Shown: positions 36,001 through 44,968 of the stretch, piece after piece
Layout of the letters: each line of letters starts with the position of its first letter
Position numbering within the stretch: position 1 is the stretch's first letter
Assembly: GCF_020697055.1 (NCBI RefSeq)
Contig: NZ_JAJFBP010000005.1
Location: 1 to 64,000, forward strand
Origin: Panacagrimonas sp.
GTDB lineage: Bacteria > Pseudomonadota > Gammaproteobacteria > Nevskiales > Nevskiaceae
Reading direction: 5' to 3'
DNA length: 64,000 bases
The notes under the pieces: generated by a model
The model's input: only the letters and a program-made list of their open reading frames with translations
What the model was told of the DNA's origin: nothing
Database searches by the model: none
Made by a program: the position numbers and the translations under genes

Positions 36001-37335
36001 TCAGGTGAAGCGCAGGCGCATGCCCCGCGGCGCGCCCTGGATCTTCGATCCGTCCCAGGCGAGTTCGCCGTTGATCCAGGTGGCGGCGATGCGACCCGGC
36101 AGCGTCATGCCGTCGAGCGGCGTCCAGCCGACCTTGTAGAGCACGTCCTCGTTGCGCACGAGCGTGGTCTTGCTGTCGTCGACCAGCGTCAGATCCGCCC
36201 AATAGCCTTCGCGGATGTAGCCGCGGTCGATGACCTGGTAGAGGTCGGCGACCGAGTGGCTGGTCTTGCGCACCAGCGTGTGCAGGTCGAGCTCCTTGCG
36301 CCGCACCAGCTCCAGCCCCATCAGCAGCGCGTGCTGCACCAGTGGCAGTCCCGACGGCGCCTTGAAGTAGTCGCGGTTCTTTTCCTCGAGCGTGTGCGGC
36401 GCGTGGTCGGTGGCGATCACGTCGATCCGGTCCTCCATCACCGCGCGCACCAGCGCGGCCCGATCGGCCGCGGTCTTGATCGCCGGATTGCACTTGATCA
36501 GGCTGCCTCGGGAGGCGTAGTCCGACTCGTCCATCAACAGGTGGTGCACGCAGGCCTCCACCGTGATGCGCTTGCCTTTCACCGGGCCCGGCTCGAAGAA
36601 GCCCAGCTCGCGGGCCGTGGTCAGGTGCAGCACGTGCAGTCGCGCGCCATGGCGCCTGGCCAGATTGGTCGCGAGCTCGGTCGAGGCGTAGCAGGCCTCG
36701 GCGGAGCGGATGTTCGGATGCTCGGACCAGGGCACGTTGTCGCCGTACTTGTCGCGCGCCTTCTGCTCGTTGCGCTGGATCGTCGGCGTGTCTTCGCAAT
36801 GCGTGACCACCATCAGGCGCGATCGGCCGAAGATCCCGTTCAGCGTGCGCGGATCGTCGACCAGCATGTTGCCGGTCGATGCGCCCATGAAGACCTTCAC
36901 CGCGCAGGCCTCGTCGCGCTGCAGATTCTCGATCTCGGACAGGTTGTCGTTGGCGCCGCCGAAGTAGAACGCGTAGTTGGTGTGCATGCGCCCGGCAGCG
37001 TCGTGGTACTTCTTGGCCAGCAGCGTGCGCGTGGTGATCGGCGGCGAGTTGTTGGGCATGTCCATCACCGAAGTGATGCCGCCGGCCACCGCCGCCGCGG
37101 ATTCGGTCGCCAGGTCGCCCTTGTGCGTGAGGCCCGGCTCGCGGAAGTGCACCTGGTCGTCGATCATCCCGGGCAGCAGCAGGCGCCCCTGCGCATCGAA
37201 CACCGGTATGCCGTCCGAGCCGGACAGCGCCGGTCCGACCTTCTCGATCCGTCCATTGCGGATCAGCACGTCGCCGTGCGTCGTGCTTCCCTCGTTGACG
37301 ATGCGGGCGTTGGTGATGTGCAGGTCGTTCGACAC
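36001..37335 (-). CDS. pyrC: dihydroorotase
   Basis: Amidohydrolase of 444 aa catalysing the third step of pyrimidine synthesis. Visible signatures: PGMIDDQVHFREPG (metal-binding His), KVFMGASTG (carboxylated Lys), VVTHCED, LHVLHLTTA and ATDHAPHT. It belongs to the longer, allantoinase-like class rather than the roughly 350-aa E. coli PyrC class. The GTG at 37335 is the best start: GAGGAG lies about 9 nt upstream and the sequence begins SNDLHITNARIVNEG. A possible -10 box TACACT lies further upstream. It follows rsmE by 95 bp. Confidence 0.93.
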   Translation of the reverse strand: MSNDLHITNARIVNEGSTTHGDVLIRNGRIEKVGPALSGSDGIPVFDAQGRLLLPGMIDDQVHFREPGLTHKGDLATESAAAVAGGITSVMDMPNNSPPITTRTLLAKKYHDAAGRMHTNYAFYFGGANDNLSEIENLQRDEACAVKVFMGASTGNMLVDDPRTLNGIFGRSRLMVVTHCEDTPTIQRNEQKARDKYGDNVPWSEHPNIRSAEACYASTELATNLARRHGARLHVLHLTTARELGFFEPGPVKGKRITVEACVHHLLMDESDYASRGSLIKCNPAIKTAADRAALVRAVMEDRIDVIATDHAPHTLEEKNRDYFKAPSGLPLVQHALLMGLELVRRKELDLHTLVRKTSHSVADLYQVIDRGYIREGYWADLTLVDDSKTTLVRNEDVLYKVGWTPLDGMTLPGRIAATWINGELAWDGSKIQGAPRGMRLRFT

Positions 37336-37430
37336 GGACGGGCTCCTCGGGGGTCGAAGCAGTGTATCGAGCCGTACTTTGGCGCGCCCAACCCCGGCCG
37401 GCGCTCGGCCGCCGACGTCAGAAAAGGATG

Positions 37431-38174
37431 CTAGTGCCGCAGATCGCCGCGGGCGGCCTGGAGCATCGTCAGCGCGGCGAGGCCGGCGGTCTCGGTCCGC
37501 AGCACTCGTGGCCCCATCCGCACGCCGATGACGCCGTTGCGGACCGCCAATGCCAGCTCCGCGGCGCTGAGCCCGCCTTCGGGTCCGACGACCACCGCGA
37601 TCGCCTGATCCTGGCCGACTTCCGCGGCCGCAGCGGCCAGCGAGGTCTGCGCCTGCGGGTCGAGCACGAAGCGCACCGTGCCGGCCGACGCCGCCAGGTA
37701 CGCATCGAAGCGGCGCACCGGCTCGAGCACCGGGATGCGCGTGCGCCCGCTCTGCTCGCAGGCCGACACGATCACGCCGCGCCAGTGCTCGAGCCGCTTT
37801 CCCTGGCGGTCCGCGTCCAGGTGCACGTTGCACCGTTCGGTGGTGATCGGTGCGATGCGGCGAACGCCGAGCTCGACCGCCTTCTGGATCGTGAAATCCA
37901 TCCGATCGCCCTTGGAGATGCCCTGCACCAGCGTCAGATCCAGCGCGGACTCGCGCTCGACGTCGCGGTGCGCGCCGATCGTCACGCTCGCCGCGCGCTT
38001 GGCCACCGACGTCAGCTGCGCCTGGTATTCGCCGCCGCGTCCGTCGAACAGCACCAGCGCTTCGCCGGCCTGCATGCGCAGCACCTGCACGAGATGGCGG
38101 AACGCGCCCTCGGGCAGCTCGATCGTCGCGCCGCCGGCCAGCGGCGGTTCGACGTACACGCGCGGCGCGGTCAT
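37431..38174 (-). CDS. rsmE: 16S rRNA (uracil1498-N3)-methyltransferase
   Basis: SPOUT-class methyltransferase of 247 aa. The N-terminal PUA-like part has HLVQVLRMQAGEALVLFDGRG. The catalytic part has GISKGDRMDFTIQKAVELGV, the conserved SACEQSGRTRIP, VVGPEGGLSAAE and a trefoil-knot motif MGPRVLRTETAGLAAL. All are typical RsmE signatures and the length is normal. The ATG overlaps the bioA stop (ATGA). Confidence 0.95.
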   Translation of the reverse strand: MTAPRVYVEPPLAGGATIELPEGAFRHLVQVLRMQAGEALVLFDGRGGEYQAQLTSVAKRAASVTIGAHRDVERESALDLTLVQGISKGDRMDFTIQKAVELGVRRIAPITTERCNVHLDADRQGKRLEHWRGVIVSACEQSGRTRIPVLEPVRRFDAYLAASAGTVRFVLDPQAQTSLAAAAAEVGQDQAIAVVVGPEGGLSAAELALAVRNGVIGVRMGPRVLRTETAGLAALTMLQAARGDLRH

Positions 38175-39562
38175 TGCGTGGCGATGTCGATCGCTTCGAT
38201 CGCGATCTGCGCCATCGTCTGGATCTCGCGCGGCTCGATCACGTAGGGCGGCATGAAGTAGACGACGTCGCCGAGCGGACGCAGCAACACACCGAAATCC
38301 TTGTGCGATTTGAGTGCGTGGCGGTATGCCCGCAGGCCGCGCCGGTCGCTCGCGGCAAACGGCTCTCTGGTGCGGGTGCTGCGCGCCAGTTCGACCGCGA
38401 CGATCAGGCCCTGCTGGCGGATGTCGGCGACGTGACGATGCGAGCGCAGCGGCGCCAGTGCGTTGAAGAGGTATTGGCCGAGCAGGCGCGCACGCGACGG
38501 CCAGTCCTGCTGCTCGAAGATTTCCAGCGTCGCCAGCGCCGCGCGGCACGCCAGCGGATTGCCGGTGTAGGAATGCGAGTGCAGGAAGGCGCGGCCCAGG
38601 CGATGCTCGGCGTAGAACGCCTGGTAGATCGGGTCCCGCGTCAGCACGCAGGCCAGCGGCAACGTCCCGCCGGTCAGGCCCTTCGAGAGGCACATGAAGT
38701 CCGGCGAGATCCGCGCCCACTCGCACGCGAACATCTGCCCGGTGCGGCCGAACCCCACCGCGATCTCGTCGGCGATCAGGTGCACGCCGTGGCGATCGCA
38801 GGCCTCGCGCAGCAACGTCAGGTACACCGGGTGATACATGCGCATGCCGCCGGCGCATTGCACCAGCGGCTCGAGGATCACCGCGCAGACCTCGTGCGCG
38901 TGCTGTTCGAGCGCGAGCTCCATGTCCGCAAACATCCGCCGCGTGTGGTCCTCCCACGACGTGCCCGGCGCGCGCTCGTAGCAGTCCGGCGAGGCGACGT
39001 GGATCGGGTTCATCAGCAGCGGCGCGTAGGTGTCGCGATAGATGCCGGTGTGCCCGACCGCGAGCGCGCCCAGCGTCTCGCCGTGATAGCCGCCGGTGAG
39101 TGCGATATAGCGGGACTTCTTCGGCTTTCCGACGTTGCGCCAGTAATGGAAGCTCATCTTCAGCGCCGCCTCGACCGCGGCCGAGCCGTTGTCGACGAAG
39201 AAGCAGCGCTCCAGTCCCTTGGGTGCGAGCTTGCATAGGCGTTCGGCGACCGCCACCGCCGGTTCGTGCGTGAAGCCGGCGAAGATCACGTGATCGAGCG
39301 TGTCGAGCTGATCCTTCAGCGAGGCGACGATGTGCGGATGGCGGTGGCCGAAGAGGTTGGTCCACCACGAGCTCACCGCGTCGAGATAGCGCCGACCGTC
39401 CGTGGCTTCGAGCCACACCCCTTCAGCGCTGCGGATCGGGATCAGCGGGATGTTGGCGTCGGCACCGCCGGCGTGGTCGTGCATCTGCGTGCACGGGTGC
39501 CACACGCGCGCCAGGCTGCGTTCTGCGAGATCTGTCGGATCGGTCAACGCCAGGGTTTCCAT
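38171..39562 (-). CDS. bioA: adenosylmethionine-8-amino-7-oxononanoate aminotransferase
   Basis: PLP-dependent aminotransferase of 463 aa in biotin synthesis; converts KAPA to DAPA using S-adenosylmethionine as amino donor. Features: WHPCTQMHDH at the substrate entrance, SSWWTNLFGHRHP, GGYHGETLGA, ADEIAVGFGRTGQMFA, and the PLP-binding Lys in CLSKGLTGGTLPLA. Length is slightly above E. coli BioA (about 430). No other bio genes are adjacent. It is coupled to rsmE by overlap, and a dispersed hairpin repeat lies just upstream. Confidence 0.95.
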   Translation of the reverse strand: METLALTDPTDLAERSLARVWHPCTQMHDHAGGADANIPLIPIRSAEGVWLEATDGRRYLDAVSSWWTNLFGHRHPHIVASLKDQLDTLDHVIFAGFTHEPAVAVAERLCKLAPKGLERCFFVDNGSAAVEAALKMSFHYWRNVGKPKKSRYIALTGGYHGETLGALAVGHTGIYRDTYAPLLMNPIHVASPDCYERAPGTSWEDHTRRMFADMELALEQHAHEVCAVILEPLVQCAGGMRMYHPVYLTLLREACDRHGVHLIADEIAVGFGRTGQMFACEWARISPDFMCLSKGLTGGTLPLACVLTRDPIYQAFYAEHRLGRAFLHSHSYTGNPLACRAALATLEIFEQQDWPSRARLLGQYLFNALAPLRSHRHVADIRQQGLIVAVELARSTRTREPFAASDRRGLRAYRHALKSHKDFGVLLRPLGDVVYFMPPYVIEPREIQTMAQIAIEAIDIATQ

Positions 39563-39585
39563 TCAGGAGAAAAAAAACACGATTG

Positions 39586-39654
39586 AACGTAAATACGCAA
39601 AGGACGCAAAGAAAATCATGAATTCATTCTTTGCGTCCTTTGCGTCTTTGCGTT
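39586..39654. repeat. CGCAAAG-family inverted repeat (copy 1)
   Basis: A left arm at 39586-39613 (AACGTAAATACGCAAAGGA and on) pairs with a right arm at 39627-39654 (TTCTTTGCGTCCTTTGCG and on); 25 of 28 positions match, with a 13-base loop. Each arm consists of 8-9 bp units of the type CGCAAAG(G/A)A. Related elements occur at 56868-56968 and 57948-58009. It lies between argA and bioA, beyond the argA stop, and could end the argA transcript. Confidence 0.8.
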
Positions 39655-39693
39655 GAAACGCCTTTTTCGGTGACACCGTGCGCTGGCGCGCGA

Positions 39694-41016
39694 TCAGAGC
39701 GTCTTGATCAAGACGGCTGAATTGCGCTGCCAGTTGTACATCTGCTGGCGCTGCACCGGCAGGTCCTCGATGCGACCCGGCCTGAAGCCGTGCTCGACGA
39801 ACCAGTGCGGCGTGTGCGTGGTCAGCGCAAACAGGCGCCGCACGCCGAGCTTGATCGCGGTCTCCTCGGCGCGGGCCAGCAGCGCCGCGGCGCGGCCCGA
39901 GCGCCGGTATTCGGGATGCACCGCCACGCAGGAGAATTCCGCCATGCCGGTGCCGGCGAACGGGAACAGCGCGCAGCAGGCCACGACCAGGCCGTCGCGC
40001 ACCATCACGTCGAACTTGGCGATCTCGAGCTCGAGCTGCTCACGCGAGCGCGGCACCAGCACGCCAGCGTCCTCGAGCGGCTTGATCAGCGACAAGATGC
40101 CGCCGACGTCCTCGATGGTGGCTTCGCGCACCGCCTCGTAGTGCTCGTCGGCGTAGAGCATCAGGCCCACGCCGTCGCGCGTGTACAGCTCGCGCAGCAG
40201 CGCGCCCTCGGCCTCGGCGCCGACCAGGTGCACGCGCTTGACCCCGCCGCGACCGGCGGCGAGCGCCGCCGACAGATAGCGCCGGTCCTGCTCGCCGATG
40301 TGGTTGGCCAGCGCCAGCAGGCGCTCGCCTTCGGCCAGCGAGAGCTGTCCGGCGTCGCCGGTGTCGTCGGCGAGCTTCCAGGTGTCGGGGTCGGAATTGG
40401 AAACGAACACCAGCTTGTCGGCGCGCAGCGCCACCGCCATCGCCGTGGCGACGTCGGCCGAGCGCAGGTTGAAGATCTCGCCGGTCGGCGAGTAGCCCAC
40501 CGGCGACACCAGCGCGATCCGGTCCTGGTCGAGCACCGCGCGGATGGTGTCGGTGTCGACGCGTCGCACTTCGCCGGTGTGCTGGAAGTCCACGCCGTCG
40601 CGGATCCCGACCGGCCGGGCCGTCACCCAGTTGCCGCTGGCGACGCGGATGCGCGCCCCGCCCATCGGCGTGCTCGCCAGCGACGTCGACAGGCGCGCCT
40701 CGAGGTCCATGCGCAGGCTGCCGACCGCGGCCTTCACGCAGTCCAGCGCGGCCAGGTCGGTGACGCGGAACTCGCCGGCGAAGCGCGGTTCGATGCCGCG
40801 TGTGGCGAGCTGGCGGTCGATCTGCGGTCGCGCGCCGTGCACCAGCACCAGCTTGGCGCCCAGGCTGTGCAGCAGCGCCAGGTCGTAGACGAACGTCTCG
40901 AAATCGGCGCGATCGGCCACCTCGCCGCCGAACGCGACGACGAACACGCGGCCGTTGTGGGCGTGGACATAGGGCGCGGCAGCGCGCAGGGCGGCGACGA
41001 AATCGACAGGCAGCAT
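39694..41016 (-). CDS. argA: N-acetylglutamate synthase
   Basis: Protein of 440 aa catalysing the first step of arginine synthesis. An amino-acid-kinase-like domain (about 1-285; VFVVAFGGEVAD, LVLVHGARPQID) is followed by a GNAT acetyltransferase domain (about 295-440; EFSCVAVHPEYRRSGRAAAL, HTPHWFVEHGFRPG). This is the classical ArgA arrangement and length. The ATG at 41016 is supported by a perfect -10 box placed 6 nt upstream, which implies a leaderless message. It is divergent from the response-regulator gene. Confidence 0.95.
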   Translation of the reverse strand: MLPVDFVAALRAAAPYVHAHNGRVFVVAFGGEVADRADFETFVYDLALLHSLGAKLVLVHGARPQIDRQLATRGIEPRFAGEFRVTDLAALDCVKAAVGSLRMDLEARLSTSLASTPMGGARIRVASGNWVTARPVGIRDGVDFQHTGEVRRVDTDTIRAVLDQDRIALVSPVGYSPTGEIFNLRSADVATAMAVALRADKLVFVSNSDPDTWKLADDTGDAGQLSLAEGERLLALANHIGEQDRRYLSAALAAGRGGVKRVHLVGAEAEGALLRELYTRDGVGLMLYADEHYEAVREATIEDVGGILSLIKPLEDAGVLVPRSREQLELEIAKFDVMVRDGLVVACCALFPFAGTGMAEFSCVAVHPEYRRSGRAAALLARAEETAIKLGVRRLFALTTHTPHWFVEHGFRPGRIEDLPVQRQQMYNWQRNSAVLIKTL

Positions 41017-41022
41017 GCGCGG

Positions 41023-41028
41023 ATTATA
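41023..41028 (-). promoter_or_regulatory. -10 box of argA, leaderless arrangement
   Basis: On the minus strand a perfect TATAAT (41028-41023) is followed by CCGCGC and then the argA ATG. Transcription would begin at or next to the A of the ATG. No good -35 box is seen, which is usual for promoters of this kind, and no Shine-Dalgarno sequence can be fitted. Confidence 0.6.
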
Positions 41029-41135
41029 GGAGCAGCGACTTCCGCTCCCGCCGGGCAACCCTTCTGCGCCAAACGAAAAGGCAACGATTTCCTCACTAGA
41101 CTGCGTCGTTCCCCGTCGTCACCCGGACCCCGCGC

Positions 41136-41819
41136 GTGCGCATCTTGCTGGTCGAGGATCACCAGGATCTGGCCGCCAACATCGGCGAATTCCTGGAAGG
41201 CCGCGGCGAGACCGTCGACTACGCCGCCGACGGCCTCAGCGGCCTGCACCTGGCCGCCACCCATCCCTACGACGTGATGGTGCTCGACCTCGGACTGCCC
41301 GGGCTCAATGGCCTGGCGCTGTGCGAACGGCTGCGCCAGGACCTGGGGCGACCGCTCCCGGTGCTGATGCTCACCTCGCGCGACACCGAGCGCGACAAGC
41401 TCGCCGGCTTCGAGGCCGGCGCCGACGACTACCTCACCAAGCCGTTCTCGCTGCCCGAGCTGCACGCGCGCCTCAAGGCGCTGGTGCGCCGGGCCGCCGG
41501 CCCGGGCGATTCGGTGCTCCGAATCCTCGACCTCGAATTCGACACGCGCCGGCTGGTGGTGCGACGCGGCGGACGCCGGATCGCGCTGACGCCGATCGGA
41601 CTGCGCGTGCTCGAGGCGCTGATGCGTGCGTCGCCGGCGGTAGTGACGCGCGCGGACATCCAGCACGTGATCTGGGGCGATTCGCCGCCCGAGGGCGACG
41701 CCTCGCTGCGTGGCCACATCCATGGCCTGCGCCAGGCGATCGATGCCGACTCCCCGCGCAAGCTGCTGCACACGCTGCACGGCATCGGCTATCGGCTGGG
41801 GCCCGAAGAGGATGGCTGA
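41136..41819 (+). CDS. OmpR/PhoB-family response regulator
   Basis: Regulator of 227 aa. The receiver domain (1-115) has LLVEDHQD, phosphoacceptor Asp51 (MVLDLGLPG), LMLTSRD and DDYLTKPFSL. A winged-helix DNA-binding domain (about 130-222) has LTPIGLRVLEALMRA, VVTRADIQHVIWG and LLHTLHGIGYRL. The GTG at 41136 is the start (RILLVEDH). Its stop overlaps the kinase gene by 8 bp. With the kinase and the EptA-like gene downstream it resembles PmrAB- or ColRS-type systems that control lipid A modification; target genes are inferred from position only. Confidence 0.92.
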   Translation: MRILLVEDHQDLAANIGEFLEGRGETVDYAADGLSGLHLAATHPYDVMVLDLGLPGLNGLALCERLRQDLGRPLPVLMLTSRDTERDKLAGFEAGADDYLTKPFSLPELHARLKALVRRAAGPGDSVLRILDLEFDTRRLVVRRGGRRIALTPIGLRVLEALMRASPAVVTRADIQHVIWGDSPPEGDASLRGHIHGLRQAIDADSPRKLLHTLHGIGYRLGPEEDG

Positions 41820-43128
41820 GGCGGGCGCCCGTGCCACCGGCTTCGGACTGCGCGGGCGCTTCGTCGCCGCGATGCTCGCGGTCGTCGCGATCCTGGGCAT
41901 CGGCTTCTACACCGCGGTGCGGCTGGGACAGGAAACGATGGAGCGCGTCGCGGTGGGCGAGCGCCTCGACGACGAATTCGTCGAACACCTCGAGCTGATC
42001 CGGATCAATCCGGCACAACCGGCGATTCCCTCGCACCCGGATTTTCACGGCTACCTCGTGCGTCCCGGCACCGCCGACGAGGCGGCGCTGCCCAAGGCGC
42101 TGCTCAGGATCCGGCCCGGGCACCGTCGCGAAGTGCGGATCGACGGTCATTCCTACTACGCCGGATGCGAGCCGACGGCCGACGGTGCCCTCCTCTATCT
42201 GCTGCTCGACGTGGAGCGCATCGAGACGCTGGAGGCCCAGCTGCTGCGCCTGGCGTGGATCTTCATCCCCACGGCGATGGCGCTGGCGATCGCCGCGGCG
42301 CTGGGGCTGTCGCGCCTGGTGATCGGACCGGTGTCGCGGCTGGCGGCCAAGGTGACCAGCCTGCAGCCTGGCCGGCCCCACGAGCCGCTGGCGCTCGACG
42401 TCGCCGACCGCGAGATCGGCACGATCGCGCGGGCGCTGGACCGCTACGTCGAGCGCGTCGAGGCGTTCGTGCAACGCGAACAGGCCTTCACCGAGGACGC
42501 CAGCCACGAGTTGCGCACGCCGCTGGCCGTGATCCTGAGCGCGCTGCCGTTGCTGCTCGAAGACGTCGGCGACGCGCCCCGCGCGCGAGAACGGCTGGCC
42601 CGGATCGAGCGCGCCTCGCGCCGCATGCACGAGACGATCGAGGCGCTGCTGTTCCTGGCGCGCGAGGACGGCTCGGTCGAGGCGGTCGATTGTGCGCTCG
42701 ACGAGCGCGTCCACGAGACCATCGCCGAACTGCGTCACGGGCTGGGCCCCAAGCCGGTGCAGCTCGAGGTCGACGCCGAGCCCACGCGCGTGCAGGGACC
42801 ACCGGCGCTGATCGCCTCGGTCGTGCACAACCTGGTCGCCAACGCGCTGCACCACACCGAGCGCGGCTGGGTGCGGGTGAGCCTGCGCGACCGCGTGCTG
42901 ACCGTCGCCGACACCGGGCGCGGCATTCCGCCCGAGGATCTCGACCGGATCTTCGAGCGGCGTTTCCGCGGCAGCGCCAGCGCCGGCCTGGGGCTGGGCC
43001 TGTACCTGGTCCGCCGCATCATCCGGCGACTGAGCTGGGACATCGCCGTCGAGTCCACGTCCAGCGGCACGCGCTTCCACGTCCGGCTGCCTGAACTGCC
43101 GGTGACGCCGGGTCCAACGCAAACCTAA
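41812..43128 (+). CDS. two-component sensor histidine kinase
   Basis: Membrane kinase of 438 aa. Transmembrane helices lie at about 18-38 and 145-168 with a periplasmic sensor of about 105 residues between them. A HAMP-like linker follows, then HisKA with His232 in FTEDASHELRTPL, and HATPase_c with NALHHTERG, ADTGRGIPPEDL and AGLGLGLYLV. It is coupled to the regulator by an 8-bp overlap (ATGGCTGA). The short periplasmic domain is acidic near RLDDEFVEHLEL, compatible with cation sensing, but the signal is not known. Confidence 0.91.
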   Translation: MAEAGARATGFGLRGRFVAAMLAVVAILGIGFYTAVRLGQETMERVAVGERLDDEFVEHLELIRINPAQPAIPSHPDFHGYLVRPGTADEAALPKALLRIRPGHRREVRIDGHSYYAGCEPTADGALLYLLLDVERIETLEAQLLRLAWIFIPTAMALAIAAALGLSRLVIGPVSRLAAKVTSLQPGRPHEPLALDVADREIGTIARALDRYVERVEAFVQREQAFTEDASHELRTPLAVILSALPLLLEDVGDAPRARERLARIERASRRMHETIEALLFLAREDGSVEAVDCALDERVHETIAELRHGLGPKPVQLEVDAEPTRVQGPPALIASVVHNLVANALHHTERGWVRVSLRDRVLTVADTGRGIPPEDLDRIFERRFRGSASAGLGLGLYLVRRIIRRLSWDIAVESTSSGTRFHVRLPELPVTPGPTQT

Positions 43129-43208
43129 CGTGGCGATGACGCGGTGCCGACGGCGCGGTCGTCAGCATGGACGCCGGTGCAGAGCGCATCCCATCGCCGT
43201 CACGATCC

Positions 43209-44882
43209 ATGTCCTGCTGGCCGAGTCGTCCCCGACTCTCGACCGTTCCGCTGCTGCTGCTGGTCGCCACCTATCTGGCCGTGTTCCAGAACGCCGCGTT
43301 CTGGCACGCGGTGGTCCGGACGCTCCCTGCCGGCCCGGGAGACGGGCACGTCGGGTTCCTGATCGGCGTCGGGCTGACGCTGTTCGCGCTGCTGCTCGCG
43401 GCGCTGAGCGCGCTGGGCAGCGGACCCCTGCTCAAGCCGGCGCTGATCGCCTGCGTGCTGATCGCCGCGACCTGCGGCCATTTCATGGATCGCTACGGCG
43501 TGGTGATCGACCGGTCGATGATCGCCAACGCGGCGCAGACCGACGCGCACGAGGCCGGCGAACTGTTGACGCTGCACGCGGCGCTGGACCTGCTCGTGCG
43601 GGGCGTGCTGCCGGCGTTGCTGATCGCGTGGGCGCCGCTGCGCCGCGTGGGGTGGAAGCGCGAACTGGGACAGCGCGTGTTGCTGCCGCTGGCGGCGCTG
43701 GCCGCCGCCCTGGTCGTCGTCGGCGCCCAGTACAAGGACTACGCGCTGTGGGGCCGCGAACATCGCGACGTGCGCATGTACGTCAACCCGACGTTTCCGA
43801 TGTATTCGGCGGTGCGCTGGTGGCGCGACCAGGACGCGTCGCGTCGTCGACCGCACGCTTTGGCACGCCTGGCGCCCGACGCCCGTCGCGCGGCGACGAT
43901 CGGAAGGCGCCCGCGTGTCGTGCTGCTGGTGGTCGGAGAAACCGCCCGCGCCGCGAACTTCCAGCTGGACGGCTATGCACGGCCCACCAATCCGCGGCTG
44001 TCAGCGCTGCCGGACCTGCTCAATTTTCCCGATGCGACGTCCTGCGGCACCGCTACCGCGATCTCGGTGCCGTGCATGTTCTCGGGCCTGGGGCGCGCCG
44101 CGTACAGCCGCAAGGCGGCCGAGCGCAGCGAGAACCTGCTCGACGTGCTCGCCCGGACCGGGGTGAGCGTCGTCTGGCGCGACAACGATTCGGGATGCAA
44201 GGGCGTCTGCGGCCGCGTGACGACGCAGGACATCTCGGCCCGGCACAGCGCCTCGCCGGCCTGCGCCGGCGGCGAATGCCGCGACGAAGTGCTGCTCGAA
44301 GGCCTGCAGGGGCTGCTCGCTCCCGGCGATCGGAGCGACCGCCTGGTCGTGCTGCACATGAAGGGCAGCCACGGCCCGGCCTACTACCGGCGCTATCCGG
44401 CCGCGTTCCGGCACTTCACCCCCGACTGCGCGCGCGACGACGTGCAGAACTGCACGCGCGAGGAGCTGGTCAACGCCTACGACAACACGCTCGTCTACAC
44501 CGATCACGTGCTGGCCGAGGCGATCGCGCTGCTGCGCGCGCGCTCCGATCACCAAGATACCGCGCTGATCTACGTCTCCGATCACGGCGAGAGCCTGGGC
44601 GAGCACGGCGTCTATCTGCACGGCCTGCCCTACGCGTTCGCGCCGCCCGAACAGAAGCAGGTACCGCTCGTCGCGTGGCTGTCGGACTCGATGCGGCGAT
44701 CGGACGCACTCGACGGCGCGTGCCTGACCGCGGCCACGCGCCGGCCGCATTCGCACGACGACCTGTTCGACACGCTGCTGGGCCTGTTCCGGGTGAGCGC
44801 GAGCCGTTATCGGCGCGACGACGATCTGTTCGGCGCCTGCCGGCCGGCGGCCGCGCGACGCGCGCTGGTGGCCCACCGCTAG
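43209..44882 (+). CDS. eptA: lipid A phosphoethanolamine transferase, EptA-like
   Basis: Inner-membrane enzyme of 557 aa that transfers phosphoethanolamine to lipid A or another envelope glycan. The N-terminal part has about five transmembrane helices. The periplasmic sulfatase-like domain carries nucleophile Thr245 in VVGETARAANF, VPCMFSG, WRDNDSGCKGVC, HMKGSHGPAYYRRYP and SDHGESLGEHG, all EptA signatures with disulfide cysteines. An in-frame ATG at 43167 is an alternative start; 43209 gives the usual short cytoplasmic lead before the first helix. It sits 80 bp after a two-component system that may induce it. A hairpin terminator follows. Confidence 0.92.
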   Translation: MSCWPSRPRLSTVPLLLLVATYLAVFQNAAFWHAVVRTLPAGPGDGHVGFLIGVGLTLFALLLAALSALGSGPLLKPALIACVLIAATCGHFMDRYGVVIDRSMIANAAQTDAHEAGELLTLHAALDLLVRGVLPALLIAWAPLRRVGWKRELGQRVLLPLAALAAALVVVGAQYKDYALWGREHRDVRMYVNPTFPMYSAVRWWRDQDASRRRPHALARLAPDARRAATIGRRPRVVLLVVGETARAANFQLDGYARPTNPRLSALPDLLNFPDATSCGTATAISVPCMFSGLGRAAYSRKAAERSENLLDVLARTGVSVVWRDNDSGCKGVCGRVTTQDISARHSASPACAGGECRDEVLLEGLQGLLAPGDRSDRLVVLHMKGSHGPAYYRRYPAAFRHFTPDCARDDVQNCTREELVNAYDNTLVYTDHVLAEAIALLRARSDHQDTALIYVSDHGESLGEHGVYLHGLPYAFAPPEQKQVPLVAWLSDSMRRSDALDGACLTAATRRPHSHDDLFDTLLGLFRVSASRYRRDDDLFGACRPAAARRALVAHR

Positions 44883-44915
44883 TCGCGCGAACGCCGCAAA
44901 CGCTTGGTCGACCCG

Positions 44916-44940
44916 GCGCGAGCGAATAAGCTCGCGCTTT
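44916..44940 (+). terminator. intrinsic terminator after eptA
   Basis: GCGCGAGC (44916-44923), loop GAATAA, and GCTCGCGC (44930-44937) form a perfect 8-bp GC-rich stem followed by TTTCGT. It lies 34 bp after the eptA stop and before the next gene. Confidence 0.7.
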
Positions 44941-44968
44941 CGTCCGTCCGATTCACCGCCGCCGACCC

